DNA of 64,000 bases from Tabrizicola fusiformis (GTDB taxonomy: Bacteria > Pseudomonadota > Alphaproteobacteria > Rhodobacterales > Rhodobacteraceae): assembly GCF_013328815.1 (NCBI RefSeq), contig NZ_JABUHN010000012.1, forward strand, positions 1-64,000, read 5' to 3'. Positions 1 to 9,080 of this stretch are shown piece after piece; the stretch's first letter is position 1; every line of letters starts with the position of its first letter. The notes under the pieces were generated by a model. The model was not told the DNA's origin, ran no database searches, and was given only the letters and a program-made list of their open reading frames with translations. Both the position numbers and the translations under genes were made by a program.

Positions 1-140
1 GGTACGACATCCTCAACCCTTACGGCGATGACGACTGAGTCGTTCAGGGTCCGCAGCGCGCTCAACCGTGCCTCAACCCCTAACTCGGGGCAGATCAGAT
101 GCGCCAGGCGCCAGCGCAGGCGGAAAAGAACGGCCATCAT
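1..140 (-). CDS. Small phage-like gene, 3' part outside window
   Basis: An open frame runs from ATG ATG at 140-135 leftward to the window edge with no stop (about 46 codons, beginning MMAVLFRLRWRLAHL). Its first ATG overlaps the stop of the preceding minus-strand gene (ATGATGA arrangement), which is typical of translational coupling in phage early operons. I do not recognise the product. The plus strand here also shows the end of a frame (YDILNPYGDDD then stop at 36-38), so strand choice rests on the coupling and is uncertain. Confidence 0.45.
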   Translation of the reverse strand, partial: MMAVLFRLRWRLAHLICPELGVEARLSALRTLNDSVVIAVRVEDVV

Positions 141-415
141 GCGGCCCCGCTTTTCAGATCGCTTACATGGGACTTGAGGCGGGCCAGATAGGCGGCCTGA
201 ACCACTTCCGGGCCAGCCGCATTGATCATCCGCGCCAGCAGCGCCTTCCCCTTCGGCCCTTTGGACTGGCCAAAGGTCGCATTGCGCGCCGCCGACGGCA
301 CGACGCCGTTCTCGGCACACCACGCTTCAAAGCTCAGCCCGCGCGCCTTGAAGGCGCCGACCACGGCATCGTGGAGGATTGCCCCCGGCTGATAGGGAAG
401 GGCTTGCGCCGTCAT
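137..415 (-). CDS. Cro-like small DNA-binding protein candidate of a prophage
   Basis: A 92-residue protein transcribed divergently from the S24 repressor with only 53 bp between the two starts, the layout of a temperate-phage immunity region. The central segment (about residues 27-55, containing FEAWCAENGV and PSAARNATFG) looks like a helix-turn-helix. No other domain is visible. The position opposite the repressor suggests a Cro/Ner-type early regulator. That role is inferred from context and the HTH-like stretch, not from a recognised family signature. It could equally be an early protein of unknown function. Confidence 0.6.
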   Translation of the reverse strand: MTAQALPYQPGAILHDAVVGAFKARGLSFEAWCAENGVVPSAARNATFGQSKGPKGKALLARMINAAGPEVVQAAYLARLKSHVSDLKSGAA

Positions 416-436
416 TGATTCCTCGCAAAGTATTCA

Positions 437-481
437 AGTGAAGTCACAACGCAAGATTAGTTATCCAAATGAGTGAAGTCA
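437..481. promoter_or_regulatory. Paired operator candidates of the phage repressor
   Basis: The 10-base sequence AGTGAAGTCA occurs twice, at 437-446 and 472-481, 35 bp apart. The first is embedded in GTGA-AG-TCAC, a dyad; the second has one arm mismatch. The first copy lies in the divergent promoter region and the second overlaps the repressor's own first codons. This is the expected arrangement for repressor binding with autoregulation. The repressor has no Shine-Dalgarno motif, so a leaderless transcript is possible. Confidence 0.45.
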
Positions 482-1200
482 ACCCAGAGATCATCCGATT
501 GGATGACATTGGGCAACGAATTCGCGCGGAAAGGGAGCGGATTGGCCTTAGCCAAACCGAGCTCGGTGCTGCCGGTGGCGTCCAAAAGAACGCGCAGCAT
601 AACTATGAAGGCGGAAAACGAGCGCCCGATGCGACCTACCTGGCTGGGATCGCGCGTGTCGGATGTGATGTGATCTACATTCTGACAGGAGAACGCGGCG
701 CGGCAAGCCTCCCACCGATGATGCTCCGGTCCATCCAGAACTCGCTGGCCGGTCCCGAAGATTTCGCCCCAATTCCCCTATACGCAGTCGAACTTGCCGC
801 AGGCGCTGGTGCGGCAAACGGCACCGAGGAAGTGATCGACCATATGGCGTTTCGCCGAGACTGGCTTCGCAAGATGGACGTGTCGCCCTCGGCTGCGGTC
901 ATCGCCCGCGCGCGCGGCGACAGCATGGCTCCGACCTTGAATGATGGCGACGTGGTGCTGATAGACCGTTCCAAGGCCGAGCCGCCGTCGAAGCCGCGCG
1001 ACGAAAACGATACCCGTCCACCGCGCATTTATGCCCTGATGGACGATGGGGGCGCCCGCATCAAACGCATTGCTCTGGCCGCACCGGGGATGCTGGCCAT
1101 CTTGTCGGACAATCCGGCCTCACCGCCAGAGTTTCGCCCGGTTTCCTCGGTCACGATTATCGGCCGTGTGGTCTGGTGGGGGCATACGAACAGGGAGTGA
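469..1200 (+). CDS. CI/LexA-like repressor: HTH + S24 peptidase
   Basis: A prophage-type repressor of 243 residues. An XRE-type helix-turn-helix occupies about residues 14-72 (GQRIRAERERIGLSQTELG and following). A LexA/CI S24 domain follows from about residue 100, with the catalytic pair visible as Ser152 in GDSMAPTLNDGD and Lys199 in GGARIKRIAL. An Ala-Gly-rich segment at 110-117 is where an autocleavage bond would fall. The protein should hold the divergent early operon silent until RecA-stimulated self-cleavage. It is transcribed toward two accessory genes (UPF0145 and a methylase). The ATG at 469 lacks a ribosome binding site, but no better start precedes the HTH. Confidence 0.9.
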   Translation: MSEVNPEIIRLDDIGQRIRAERERIGLSQTELGAAGGVQKNAQHNYEGGKRAPDATYLAGIARVGCDVIYILTGERGAASLPPMMLRSIQNSLAGPEDFAPIPLYAVELAAGAGAANGTEEVIDHMAFRRDWLRKMDVSPSAAVIARARGDSMAPTLNDGDVVLIDRSKAEPPSKPRDENDTRPPRIYALMDDGGARIKRIALAAPGMLAILSDNPASPPEFRPVSSVTIIGRVVWWGHTNRE

Positions 1201-1203
1201 TCA

Positions 1204-1722
1204 ATGCCAGTTTGCGAACGATGTAATAATAACCGCCTGAATATTTCGATGGGAAGAAACGGCATCTGCCTGCGTTGTGAGCAAGAAATCGAATTAGAGA
1301 GAAAACAGCGCGGCATTGCTTCGGAAGAACGCGCCAGCCAGGATGAGCGCGCGCTTCAAGCTGCCGCCTCGCGGATTATTCTGACCACCGAATCCTCCCT
1401 CGATCTGCGGATCGAACGTCGCCTTGACATCATCACAGCCGAAGTCGTGATCGGGATGCACCTGTTCCGGGATATAGCCTCGGCGTTTCGGGACACCTTT
1501 GGCGGGCGCAGCGCGACAATGCAGAAGGGTCTGCGCGACGCCAGAAAGACCGCTCTCGACGAGTTGCGGCGCGAAGCCCTTGCCCTCGGCGCCGATGCCG
1601 TGGTGGCCGTCGACCTCGATTACTCCGAGATATCGGGCGGCGGTAAGTCGATGCTGTTCCTGGTCGCCAGCGGAACCGCAGTGAAACTGGCCACAACGGG
1701 TGGAGGTGAAGATCGGGCATGA
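1204..1722 (+). CDS. Zinc-ribbon + UPF0145 (YbjQ-type) protein
   Basis: A 172-residue protein starting 3 bp after the repressor stop, so likely cotranscribed. Cys4, Cys7, Cys22 and Cys25 form a small CxxC...CxxC zinc ribbon at the N terminus, followed by a charged linker. From about residue 58 it resembles the UPF0145/YbjQ 'heavy-metal-binding' fold: [10 protein letters not shown], a central EVVIGM, and near the C terminus [19 protein letters not shown]. Solo YbjQ proteins are about 105 residues and their biochemical role is not firmly known. The ribbon fusion and placement behind a phage repressor make it a candidate lysogenic-conversion or accessory gene. No function can be assigned from sequence. 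Confidence 0.75.
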   Translation: MPVCERCNNNRLNISMGRNGICLRCEQEIELERKQRGIASEERASQDERALQAAASRIILTTESSLDLRIERRLDIITAEVVIGMHLFRDIASAFRDTFGGRSATMQKGLRDARKTALDELRREALALGADAVVAVDLDYSEISGGGKSMLFLVASGTAVKLATTGGGEDRA

Positions 1723-1770
1723 TGTCCGTTACTGTTCATGTTATGTTCTCGTCTCACCCAGCCGCGGAGC

Positions 1771-2589
1771 ATGACCTTGAACGCCGTTCTTACCCCTGTT
1801 GAACCCACCTCTCCCGTCGCGCCCTGGATGGGCGGCAAGCGCAACCTCGCCAAGAGGATCTGCGTGATCCTCGATCAGACGCCCTGCGGCACCTATGCCG
1901 AGCCTTTCGTCGGAATGGGTGGGGTTTTTCTGCGCCGCACCGCCCGCCCGCGGGCCGAGGTGATCAACGATCGCGCCCGCGATGTCGCAACCCTGTTTCG
2001 CATCCTCCAGCGGCACTACGTCCAGTTTCTGGACACGCTGCGGTTCCAGATCACCACCCGGGCCGAGTTTGAGCGTCTGATCGCCACCGATCCCGACACC
2101 CTGACCGATCTGGAGCGGGCGGGCCGCTTCCTCTACCTCCAGCGTTGCGCGTTTGGCGGCAAGGTCTCGGGCCGCAACTTCGGCGTCTCGCGTGAGCGGC
2201 CGGGGCAGTTCAACCTCTCGACGCTCGAACCCATGCTCGAGGCGCTGCACAGCCGCCTCGCGGGCGTCATCGTCGAGTGCCTCGACTGGTCGGACCTGGT
2301 GCGCCGCTATGACAGCGCGGCGACGCTGTTCTATCTGGACCCGCCCTATTGGGGCTGCGAGGGCGATTATGGCAAAGACCTGTTCTCGCGCGCCGAGTTC
2401 GACGGACTGGCCGCCCAGTTGCGCGGCATCCAGGGGCGATTCCTCCTGTCGATCAATGATGTGCCAGAGGTCCGGGCGCTGTTCGACTGGGCGGTGGTCG
2501 AACAGGTCACGACGACCTACACCATCGCGCGCCAGGCCGGTGCGCGCGGCAGCCGCGCCGAACTGCTGATCCGCAATTTCGGGGGGTGA
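1771..2589 (+). CDS. D12-class DNA adenine N6-methyltransferase
   Basis: A Dam-family methyltransferase of 272 residues. It has the SAM-binding FxGxG-type motif (PFVGMGGVF, about residues 45-53) preceded by PWMGGKR (18-24), and the catalytic DPPY at 190-193. In this family the enzyme transfers a methyl group from SAM to N6 of adenine, commonly in GATC-like sites; specificity cannot be read here. A start at 1771 is preferred over the in-frame ATG at 1738 because GCGGAGC lies just upstream and the family's conserved region begins shortly after. No cognate restriction gene is present, so it is probably an orphan phage methylase that marks or protects the element's DNA. Confidence 0.88.
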   Translation: MTLNAVLTPVEPTSPVAPWMGGKRNLAKRICVILDQTPCGTYAEPFVGMGGVFLRRTARPRAEVINDRARDVATLFRILQRHYVQFLDTLRFQITTRAEFERLIATDPDTLTDLERAGRFLYLQRCAFGGKVSGRNFGVSRERPGQFNLSTLEPMLEALHSRLAGVIVECLDWSDLVRRYDSAATLFYLDPPYWGCEGDYGKDLFSRAEFDGLAAQLRGIQGRFLLSINDVPEVRALFDWAVVEQVTTTYTIARQAGARGSRAELLIRNFGG

Positions 2590-3070
2590 GCAGCGGAAAA
2601 TCAGTTGCATGTTCGCGGCGGCGGGCGGCCAGCAGATCGGAGGCCGTTTCCTATGAAATTCAAAGCGTTACCGCGAACATGCAAACCCCGTCCGAACATG
2701 CGGCCCTATTTGCATGTTCGGACATCGGCGCACCACGCCCTCAAATGGCGCCATGCCCACTAATACCCAAGATCTATTGGACTTTTCGGCAGTCTATCTC
2801 ATCAGATCGGGCGCGCGCCTGACAGCCCGCACAGGGCCTTGAAGGCCATTTGAACGCCATCTGCAAGACATCGGCCATCGGTCCTCGCGGGCCAGATTCC
2901 ATCCTGCAATCCCTTGATTTCCCCGGCGTTTTCACCTGTTCCCGGCTGTTTTCACCAATTCCCGCTTTTGTGCAGGTCTTCGTGTCTCTCAACACGCATG
3001 CGATTCCAGTGGGATAGTAGGCGGGCAGGATCAGAAACGCGCGAAAACCGCAGCAGAACGCGGTCGCTCG
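2590..3070. other. Gene-free stretch between phage-like region and IS
   Basis: About 480 bp with no credible coding sequence: frames are short and lack ribosome sites or recognisable products. It holds the paired inverted repeats at 2605-2723 and, near 2928-2968, a short tandem-like pair (ttttcacc.gttcccgg / ttttcaccaattcccg). It may contain the end of the mobile region, but no integrase or attachment duplication can be identified. Confidence 0.5.
2605..2723. repeat. Two nested inverted-repeat pairs of a GCATGTTCG motif
   Basis: A perfect 14-bp inverted repeat joins 2605-2618 (TTGCATGTTCGCGG) to 2671-2684. A second perfect 12-bp pair joins 2690-2701 (GTCCGAACATGC) to 2712-2723 with a 10-nt loop. 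All four arms share the core GCATGTTCG or its complement, in alternating orientation. The second pair can form a hairpin and could terminate the methylase transcript. The repeated core also fits a protein-binding site array. Confidence 0.7.
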
Positions 3071-3098
3071 GGATGACCTGCCCCCCGGGAGTTCCCTC
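3071..3098 (+). repeat. IS left terminal inverted repeat
   Basis: Begins GGATGACCTGCCCCCCGG, which matches the right end perfectly for 18 bases, then continues imperfectly to CCCTC. It lies 42 bp upstream of orfA and probably includes part of the transposase promoter. Confidence 0.85.
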
Positions 3099-3139
3099 AG
3101 TCAGATGTAGAGTCTGCCTAACCCTGAAGGAGCAGACGA

Positions 3140-3403
3140 ATGCGAAAGAGCCGTTTCACCGAGGCGCAGATTATCGGGATGCTCAAGGAGCAGGAGGCTG
3201 GTTTGCCGACGGCTGAGCTGTGCCGCAAGCATGGCCTTAGCCCCGCGACCTTTTACAAGCTGAAGGCCAAGTATGGCGGGATGGACCTGTCGGATGCCAA
3301 TCGGCTCAAGCAGCTCGGGGCCGAGAACGCGAAGCTGAAGCGCCTGCTGGCGGATGCCATGCTCGACAACGTGGTTCTGAAGGATTTTCTGGGAAAGCCC
3401 TGA
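3140..3403 (+). CDS. IS3-family transposase OrfA (HTH, leucine zipper)
   Basis: An 87-residue OrfA protein. The N-terminal helix-turn-helix (residues about 2-45: [17 protein letters not shown], then [16 protein letters not shown]) binds the terminal repeats. A heptad-leucine segment follows ([20 protein letters not shown]) for multimerisation. GGAG lies upstream (AAGGAGCAGACG-ATG). It ends in GKP-stop, 9 bp before the GTG of orfB in the -1 frame. OrfAB transposase is therefore expected to arise by -1 frameshifting within the aagg-atttt-ctgggaaag stretch near 3378-3397. Confidence 0.92.
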   Translation: MRKSRFTEAQIIGMLKEQEAGLPTAELCRKHGLSPATFYKLKAKYGGMDLSDANRLKQLGAENAKLKRLLADAMLDNVVLKDFLGKP

Positions 3404-3411
3404 CGACACCG

Positions 3412-4293
3412 GTGCAACGGCGGGACGCGGTGCTGCGGGCGCTGAGGGATCACCCGATCTCTCAGCGCCGGGCCTGTGCCCTGATCGGTGTCGATCCGAA
3501 GACGGTGCGGCGTGAGAGGCCGCCCGACAACCCGGAAATCCGTGAGGAGATGCACAAGATTGCCGAGAAGCGCCGCCGCTTCGGTTATCGGCGCGTGGGC
3601 ATCATGCTGGAGCGCAAGGGCATGATCATGAACGAAAAGAAGCTCTACCGGATTTACCGCGAAGAGGGGCTGTCAGTGCGACGCAGACGTGGCCGCAAAC
3701 GGGCGCGCGGCAGTCGAACCCAGATGCCGGTGCCGCTGCGGCCGAACCAGCGGTGGTCCCTCGACTTCCTGTCCGACACGTTCGGGGCCTGCCGGAGGTT
3801 CCGCATCCTCGCCGTGAACGACGATTGCTGCCGTGAGAACCTGGCCCTGATCGCCGACACGAGCATCTCGGGGGCCAGGGTGGCGCGGGAACTCGATGCG
3901 CTGGTCAGGATTTACGGCAAGCCCGCTTGCATCGTCAGCGACAACGGAACCGAGTTCACCAGCAAGGCCATCCTGAAGTGGGCGAACGAGAATGGCGTCG
4001 AATGGCACTACATCGACCCGGGCAAGCCGCAGCAGAATGGCTACATCGAAAGCTTCAACGGCAGCCTGCGCGACGAATGCCTGAACGAGGAGATATTCGA
4101 CAGCCTCGCCGATGCCCGCCGCAAGCTGGCCATGCGGCGCTACGATTACAACCACGTCAGACCGCATTCCTCGCTGGCCAACAAAACCCCGGCAGAAGCG
4201 CGCCGGGCGCTTGAGCAATCTGAGGGCTCCGCGCCCGGCGCGCTTGCCCAAGCCGCAACCGATAACTATCAAACCCAAGGACTCTCGTTATGA
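3412..4293 (+). CDS. IS3-family transposase OrfB (DDE integrase core)
   Basis: A 293-residue catalytic half with an rve integrase core: [11 protein letters not shown] (first Asp), [11 protein letters not shown] (second Asp) and [21 protein letters not shown] (catalytic Glu in YIESF). The C-terminal [17 protein letters not shown] motif is typical of IS3. The annotated GTG is formal. The frame stays open upstream past the orfA stop, consistent with production as an OrfAB fusion by -1 frameshifting. No internal stop or deletion is visible, so the element may be active. Confidence 0.93.
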   Translation: MQRRDAVLRALRDHPISQRRACALIGVDPKTVRRERPPDNPEIREEMHKIAEKRRRFGYRRVGIMLERKGMIMNEKKLYRIYREEGLSVRRRRGRKRARGSRTQMPVPLRPNQRWSLDFLSDTFGACRRFRILAVNDDCCRENLALIADTSISGARVARELDALVRIYGKPACIVSDNGTEFTSKAILKWANENGVEWHYIDPGKPQQNGYIESFNGSLRDECLNEEIFDSLADARRKLAMRRYDYNHVRPHSSLANKTPAEARRALEQSEGSAPGALAQAATDNYQTQGLSL

Positions 4294-4295
4294 AC

Positions 4296-4322
4296 GAGGG
4301 ACGACCGGGGGGCAGGTCATCC
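4296..4322 (-). repeat. IS right terminal inverted repeat
   Basis: The reverse complement begins with the same 18 bases as the left end. It starts 3 bp after the orfB stop, as expected for a compact IS. Confidence 0.85.
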
Positions 4323-4392
4323 GGCAAACCCGGCGCGGTTCACGGTGCCCCCTTTCCAAGGGCTGGTCCCGGCGGCGCCGCCTTATAATGTC

Positions 4393-5829
4393 TTATCCCT
4401 TGCGCGTTATGAAGCGGGTCTCAAGATAGGCCCCCAACGCCTCGGAGCCGCCTTCCGTCCCGTGGCCGGAATCCTTCATCCCGCCGAAGGGCACTTCGGG
4501 CAGGGCCAGCCCCAGATGGTTGATGGTGGTCATGCCCGCCTCAACCTCATGGCCCAGCCGGGTCGCTGTGGCGCTGCTGGTGGTATAGGCATAGGCCGAG
4601 AGCGCGAAGGGCAGGCGGTTGGCTTCGGCAATCGCCGCATCCAGAGTGGCAAAGCGGTTGATGATGGCGACGGGGCCAAAGGGTTCCTCGTTCATGATCC
4701 GGGCCGAGGTGGGCACATCGGCCAGAACGGTCGGTTCAAAGAAATAGCCTTCGTTGCCGATCCTGCGCCCGCCGGTGGTCAGGCGGGCGCCCTTGTCTAC
4801 CGCGTCGGAAATCAGCGCCTCAAGCGCGGGGATGCGCCGGTCATTGGCAAGGGGGCCCATCTCGGTTTCAGGGTCGAGTCCGTTGCCGACCCGCACCGAT
4901 TGGGCAAACTCTGTGAACTGCTGGACAAAGCGGTCGTGCAGGCTGTCCTGCACAAGGAACCGCGTCGGCGAGACACAAACCTGCCCGGCATTGCGGAACT
5001 TGTGGGCGGCAATCTGCGGCACCGCCAGCGCAAGATCGGCGTCGCCCGCGACGATCACCGGCGCATGGCCGCCCAGTTCCATCGTGGCGCGCTTCATATG
5101 CAATCCGGCAAGGGCGGCAAGGTGTTTGCCGACCGGGGTCGAGCCGGTAAAGCTGATCTTGCGGATGACCGGATGCGGAATGAGATATTCCGAAATCTCA
5201 GCCGGCACGCCAAAGACAAGGTTGACCACGCCTGCGGGAACGCCGGCGTCGGCAAAGGCCCGGATCAGCGCGGCCGGGGAGGCCGGCGTTTCCTCGGGCG
5301 CCTTCACGATGATCGAGCAACCGGCCGCCAGCGCCGCAGAAAGCTTGCGGACCACCTGATTGATCGGGAAGTTCCATGGGGTAAAGGCCGCGACCGGGCC
5401 GACCGGCAGTTTCAGCGTCATCTGAACCACATCGGGCGCCCGAGCCGGGATCACCTGCCCATAGGCGCGCTGGCCTTCGCCCGCGAACCAGTCGATGATA
5501 TCGGCTCCGGCCAGCGTTTCCAGACGGGCCTGTGCCAGCGGCTTGCCATTCTCGCGCGTCATCATGACCGCGATGTCTTCGGCGCGGGCGCGCAGCAGCT
5601 CGGCGGCCTTGCGCATCAGTCTGGCACGCTCATAGGCCGATGTCAGGCGCCAGAGGGCAAAGCCGCGCTCGGCTGCGGCAAGGGCTGCGTCAAGGTCCGT
5701 CCGGTCGGCATGGGCGACCTTTCCGATGGGCAGGCCCGTCGCCGGGTCAAAGACGGGGATGATCCTGCCGCCCGTCGCATCCCGCCAGATGCCGTCGATG
5801 AAAAGCTGTGTGTCGGGGTAGGCGGTCAT
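4393..5829 (-). CDS. NAD(P)-dependent aldehyde dehydrogenase (succinate-semialdehyde DH-like)
   Basis: A 478-residue aldehyde dehydrogenase of the GabD/SSADH type. The active-site residues are all visible: Asn153 (PWNFPIN), Lys176 (KAPEE), Glu251 (TMELGGHAP) and the nucleophile Cys285 (GQVCVSPTR). Residues FTGSTPVG (227-234) bind the cofactor. It oxidises an aldehyde or semialdehyde to the acid; the natural substrate is not readable. The start overlaps the stop of the upstream hydratase/dehydrogenase gene by 4 bp (ATGA), so it is the last gene of the dpp-CoA operon that ends next to the IS element. Its role is probably removal of an aldehyde made in the same pathway. Confidence 0.9.
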   Translation of the reverse strand: MTAYPDTQLFIDGIWRDATGGRIIPVFDPATGLPIGKVAHADRTDLDAALAAAERGFALWRLTSAYERARLMRKAAELLRARAEDIAVMMTRENGKPLAQARLETLAGADIIDWFAGEGQRAYGQVIPARAPDVVQMTLKLPVGPVAAFTPWNFPINQVVRKLSAALAAGCSIIVKAPEETPASPAALIRAFADAGVPAGVVNLVFGVPAEISEYLIPHPVIRKISFTGSTPVGKHLAALAGLHMKRATMELGGHAPVIVAGDADLALAVPQIAAHKFRNAGQVCVSPTRFLVQDSLHDRFVQQFTEFAQSVRVGNGLDPETEMGPLANDRRIPALEALISDAVDKGARLTTGGRRIGNEGYFFEPTVLADVPTSARIMNEEPFGPVAIINRFATLDAAIAEANRLPFALSAYAYTTSSATATRLGHEVEAGMTTINHLGLALPEVPFGGMKDSGHGTEGGSEALGAYLETRFITRKG

Positions 5830-7796
5830 GTCGGTATCCTCGTCGGTATTCCGGTGATTGTCTTGCGGGCGGCAAGGAACATCGGCCCGCCCTTGCCACG
5901 GGGAAAGCCATAGCCATGCACCTCGACCAGGTCCACATCCTGCGGGGTGCTGGCAATGCCTTCGTCGATGATCCGCTGGCCCTCGGCCGCCATCGCGGCG
6001 ATCAGCCGGGCCACGATCTGCTCTGCCGGCATGGCGCGGGCCGGTCCCAGAAGCGGCGCCAGAAGCCGCGCCACCTCGTCCGACGGTTGCGGCGCCCGGG
6101 TGCCGGTGGGGTAGTCATACCAGCCGCCGCCGGTCTTTTGCCCCTTTCGCCCGGCGCGCACCAGAATGTCTCCGGCGGTCTCGGGCACAGTTTCGCCGCG
6201 CAACCGCGCCGCCTCGCGGTGCAGAAAGGCAATGTCGAGCCCGGCCATATCCTGCATCTCGAACGGACCCATGGCATAGCCAAAGCCGCGCATGGCCGCG
6301 TCGATGGCCGCGTGCGGGACGCCTTCGCGCAGCAGGGCCTCGGCCTCGGCGCGATAGTGTTTCAGGATGCGGTTGCCGATAAAGCCGTCACAGATGCCCG
6401 CGCGCACCGGGACTTTGCCCAGATTGGCCGCCAGATCAAAGGCCGTTGCAAGAACGGCGGGGGCGGTTTCGGGCAACGGGATGATTTCCATCAGCTTCAT
6501 CACCTGCGCCGGGCTGAAGAAATGCAGCCCGATACAGCGCTCCGGCCCCCGAAGGCCGTTAAAAATCTGCCGCGGGTCGATGTAAGAGGTGTTCGTGGCA
6601 AGGATCGTGTCCGTGCCGCAGAGGCTGGCAAGGGTCTTGAACACCGCCTGCTTGACGGCGAGGTCTTCAAATACCGCCTCGATCACAAGGTCGCAATCTG
6701 CCAGCGCCTCAAGCCCGACCACCCCACGAACCCCGGCCATCCGCGCGCTGGCGGCTTCATCGGAGATAAGTCCACGCTGGGCGGCGGCGTCGAACACCGC
6801 CCGCAGCGCGGTCAGGCCGCGCTCCAGCCCGGGTTGGTCGCGTTCGGACAGGATCACCGGCAGCCCGGCATTGCGCAGCGCAGCCGCGATGCCCACGCCC
6901 ATCGTGCCGCCGCCGACCACCCCGACCCGTGCAACCGCCCGTGGCGGAGTGCCGCGCAGATCGGCCGGGCGGGGGGCCGCGCGCTCTGCAAAGAAGAGAT
7001 AGCGCAGCGCCGCCGCTTCGTCGCCCGCCCGCAGGCGCAGGAAGGTTTCCCGCTCCTGCCTCAGACCAGCTTCGAAGCCGTGCTGTACCCCATGGCGCAG
7101 CGCCAGCAGCGCCAAAGGCGGGGCCGACTGACCCTTTGATGCCTTGGCGATCCGCGCCTCGGCGGCCTGCCAATAGGCGGGGCCGGGATCGGTCACAGAC
7201 CTGTCGCGCGCCAGCGGCGGCAGCGGATGGTTCAGCATGTCCCGCGCAAAATCCACGGCCCCCACAACCAGAGGCCCGTCGATGATGCGGTCCACCAGCC
7301 CGCTGCCCAGTGCCTCGGTGGCGTCGAGCATCCGCTTTTCGGCCACCACCGGCACGGCAGCCTCCACGCCGATCAGCCGGGGCAGGCGCTGTGTTCCGCC
7401 TGAACCGGGGATGATGCCCAGATTGACCTCGGGCAGGCCAAACCTGCTCCCGGGTGCGGCCACCCGGTAACGGCAGGCCAGCGCGATTTCGGTGCCGCCA
7501 CCCAGCGCCATGCCGTGAACCGCTGCAATCCATGGTGCGCGGGCCGCTTCGATCCGGGCCAGCAGGTCGGGCAGATGCGGCTCTTGCGGCGGGCCGTCGA
7601 ATTCCGCGATATCGGCCCCGCCCACGAAAAGCCGGCCCGCCCCCGCCAACACGACCGCCCGGATACCCGCGTCGCCGTCAAGCCTGTCGGCCATATCGGC
7701 GAGGGCCGCCCGCATGGTGCGGCTCAGGGCGTTGACGGGCGGATTGTCCAGCGTCACAACGGCGATTTCGCCATGTCGTTCAAGATGCAGGGTCAT
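5826..7796 (-). CDS. Fused enoyl-CoA hydratase/3-hydroxyacyl-CoA dehydrogenase
   Basis: A 656-residue beta-oxidation type bifunctional enzyme. An N-terminal crotonase domain spans residues about 1-190, with the oxyanion/catalytic region [11 protein letters not shown] (Glu103) and [13 protein letters not shown] (Glu123). An NAD-binding 3-hydroxyacyl-CoA dehydrogenase begins at [10 protein letters not shown] (291-300) and carries the catalytic His in [11 protein letters not shown], followed by duplicated C-terminal helical domains ([12 protein letters not shown] onward). It hydrates a trans-2-enoyl-CoA and oxidises the 3-hydroxyacyl-CoA. The length fits the short, FadJ-like or peroxisomal MFE-1 class. 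It sits between a CoA-transferase and an aldehyde dehydrogenase in one operon. Confidence 0.92.
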   Translation of the reverse strand: MTLHLERHGEIAVVTLDNPPVNALSRTMRAALADMADRLDGDAGIRAVVLAGAGRLFVGGADIAEFDGPPQEPHLPDLLARIEAARAPWIAAVHGMALGGGTEIALACRYRVAAPGSRFGLPEVNLGIIPGSGGTQRLPRLIGVEAAVPVVAEKRMLDATEALGSGLVDRIIDGPLVVGAVDFARDMLNHPLPPLARDRSVTDPGPAYWQAAEARIAKASKGQSAPPLALLALRHGVQHGFEAGLRQERETFLRLRAGDEAAALRYLFFAERAAPRPADLRGTPPRAVARVGVVGGGTMGVGIAAALRNAGLPVILSERDQPGLERGLTALRAVFDAAAQRGLISDEAASARMAGVRGVVGLEALADCDLVIEAVFEDLAVKQAVFKTLASLCGTDTILATNTSYIDPRQIFNGLRGPERCIGLHFFSPAQVMKLMEIIPLPETAPAVLATAFDLAANLGKVPVRAGICDGFIGNRILKHYRAEAEALLREGVPHAAIDAAMRGFGYAMGPFEMQDMAGLDIAFLHREAARLRGETVPETAGDILVRAGRKGQKTGGGWYDYPTGTRAPQPSDEVARLLAPLLGPARAMPAEQIVARLIAAMAAEGQRIIDEGIASTPQDVDLVEVHGYGFPRGKGGPMFLAARKTITGIPTRIPT

Positions 7797-7835
7797 GCGA
7801 TGGGTCTTCCTGTGGGCTTTCCCGGGGGCTTTCCG

Positions 7836-9080
7836 TCACCCGGTCGCAAGGGCGGAACTTGCGGTCAGATCGTGGCAGGCGACGACGCCCCGTTCGGTCA
7901 GATCGGCAATCTGGCGGTCCGTCATGTCGAGGACGCGCGACAGGATCGCGCGGGTATCCTCGCCCAGAAGGGGTGGGGCCTTTGACGGGCTGCCCTTTTG
8001 CGCAGCAAGGCCATGGGCCGGGCCGATCAGGGACATTTCCCCCAATTCCGGGTGATCCAGCCGCTGGATCAGCCCCCGGCCGGTCACGCTGGGGCCGCTC
8101 AGGGCCTCGGCCACGGTCTTGACCGGGCCGGCGGGCACCTCGGCGGCAAGGCAGGCATCCAGCCAGTGGCGCGAGGTGTTGGTGCGCAGGATCGCGGTCA
8201 TATCCGTCAGCAGCAAATCCCGGTTGATCGCCCGCTGATGCGAGGTGACGAAACGGGGATCGCGGGCAAGATCGGGGCGATGGATGACCTTTTCGCAGAA
8301 ATCGACGAACATGCGGTCATTGCCGACCGCAAGGGCAAAGCTGCCGTCGGCGGTGTCGAAAAGCTGATAGGGCACCACGGTCGGATGGGCGTTGCCATAG
8401 CGCGCCGGTTCGACCCCGGCATTCAGATAGCCGGTGCCGACATTGATCAGCAGGTTCAGCGTGGAATCGAGCAGGGACACGTCGATGAACTGCCCCGCGC
8501 CGGTGGTCTGCCGCTGCAGCAGCGCCGCCAGAACCGATTGCGTGGCGACCATGCCCGCAACCACATCGGTAAATGCCACGCCCAGCCGGTTCGGCGGCCC
8601 GTCGGCCTGGCCGGTAATGGACATCAGCCCGCTTTCGGCCTGCATCACAAAGTCATAGCCGGGGCGGTCGCGCTCTGGCCCGGTCTGGCCATAGCCGGAG
8701 ATCGAGCAATAGATCACGCCCGGGTTCAGCTTGCGGATATCCTCATATCCGATCCCCAGCCGGTCCACCGTTCCGGCGCGGAAATTCTCCACCACCACAT
8801 CGGCACGGGCGGCCAGGTCCAGCACGATCTGCCGCCCCTCGGGTGCCTTCAGGTCAAGCGCGATGCTGTGCTTGCCGCGATTGGCGCACAGATAATAAGT
8901 GCTGACACCTTTGAAATTCGGAACGGACCATGCGCGCGTATCGTCGCCGCCCTTGAGGTTCTCGATCTTCCAGACCTCGGCGCCCAGATCGGCCAGCGAC
9001 ATGGTCATCCAAGGGCCGGCCAGAACCCGTGTGAGGTCCAGAACCTTTATGCCGTCCAGCGGCAGCTTTTGTATCGTCAC
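7836..9080 (-). CDS. CaiB/BaiF family (class III) CoA-transferase
   Basis: A 414-residue family III CoA-transferase. The N-terminal [31 protein letters not shown] is diagnostic. The conserved Asp that forms the acyl anhydride is expected in [11 protein letters not shown]. It moves CoA between carboxylic acids, activating a pathway acid for the acyl-CoA enzymes encoded nearby. Its start overlaps the stop of the dppF-like gene by 4 bp, so uptake and activation are translationally coupled. The family does not reveal the substrate (relatives act on oxalate, carnitine, succinate/mesaconate or aryl-acids). Confidence 0.93.
   Translation of the reverse strand: MTIQKLPLDGIKVLDLTRVLAGPWMTMSLADLGAEVWKIENLKGGDDTRAWSVPNFKGVSTYYLCANRGKHSIALDLKAPEGRQIVLDLAARADVVVENFRAGTVDRLGIGYEDIRKLNPGVIYCSISGYGQTGPERDRPGYDFVMQAESGLMSITGQADGPPNRLGVAFTDVVAGMVATQSVLAALLQRQTTGAGQFIDVSLLDSTLNLLINVGTGYLNAGVEPARYGNAHPTVVPYQLFDTADGSFALAVGNDRMFVDFCEKVIHRPDLARDPRFVTSHQRAINRDLLLTDMTAILRTNTSRHWLDACLAAEVPAGPVKTVAEALSGPSVTGRGLIQRLDHPELGEMSLIGPAHGLAAQKGSPSKAPPLLGEDTRAILSRVLDMTDRQIADLTERGVVACHDLTASSALATG

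Larger units (their letters stand above)
3071..4322 (+). mobile_element. IS3-family insertion sequence, apparently intact
   Basis: A 1.25-kb element with two overlapping-phase transposase frames. Its imperfect terminal inverted repeats are at 3071-3098 and 4296-4322; the outer 18 bases match perfectly (beginning GGATGACCTGCC). IS3 elements end in TG...CA, so the true tips may be 3074 and 4319. No direct target duplication is evident outside either set of limits (GCTCG on the left, GGCAA on the right). This suggests that flanking DNA was rearranged after insertion. The OrfA/OrfB sequences resemble the IS407-like branch; the subgroup is inference. Confidence 0.9.

Noticed and set aside
2586-3216. 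Small open frames in the region between methylase and IS
   Set aside because: No ribosome sites, no recognisable domains, and they cross the inverted repeats and the IS end.
3066-4327. Possible IS target-site duplication
   Set aside because: GCTCG on the left and GGCAA on the right do not match. GGA/TCC next to TG...CA tips is part of the inverted repeat, not a direct duplication.
4345-5913. Long plus-strand open frame opposite the aldehyde dehydrogenase
   Set aside because: It mirrors codon-position GC of the real gene. It has low-complexity Gly/Arg/His composition and no recognisable domain or start signal.
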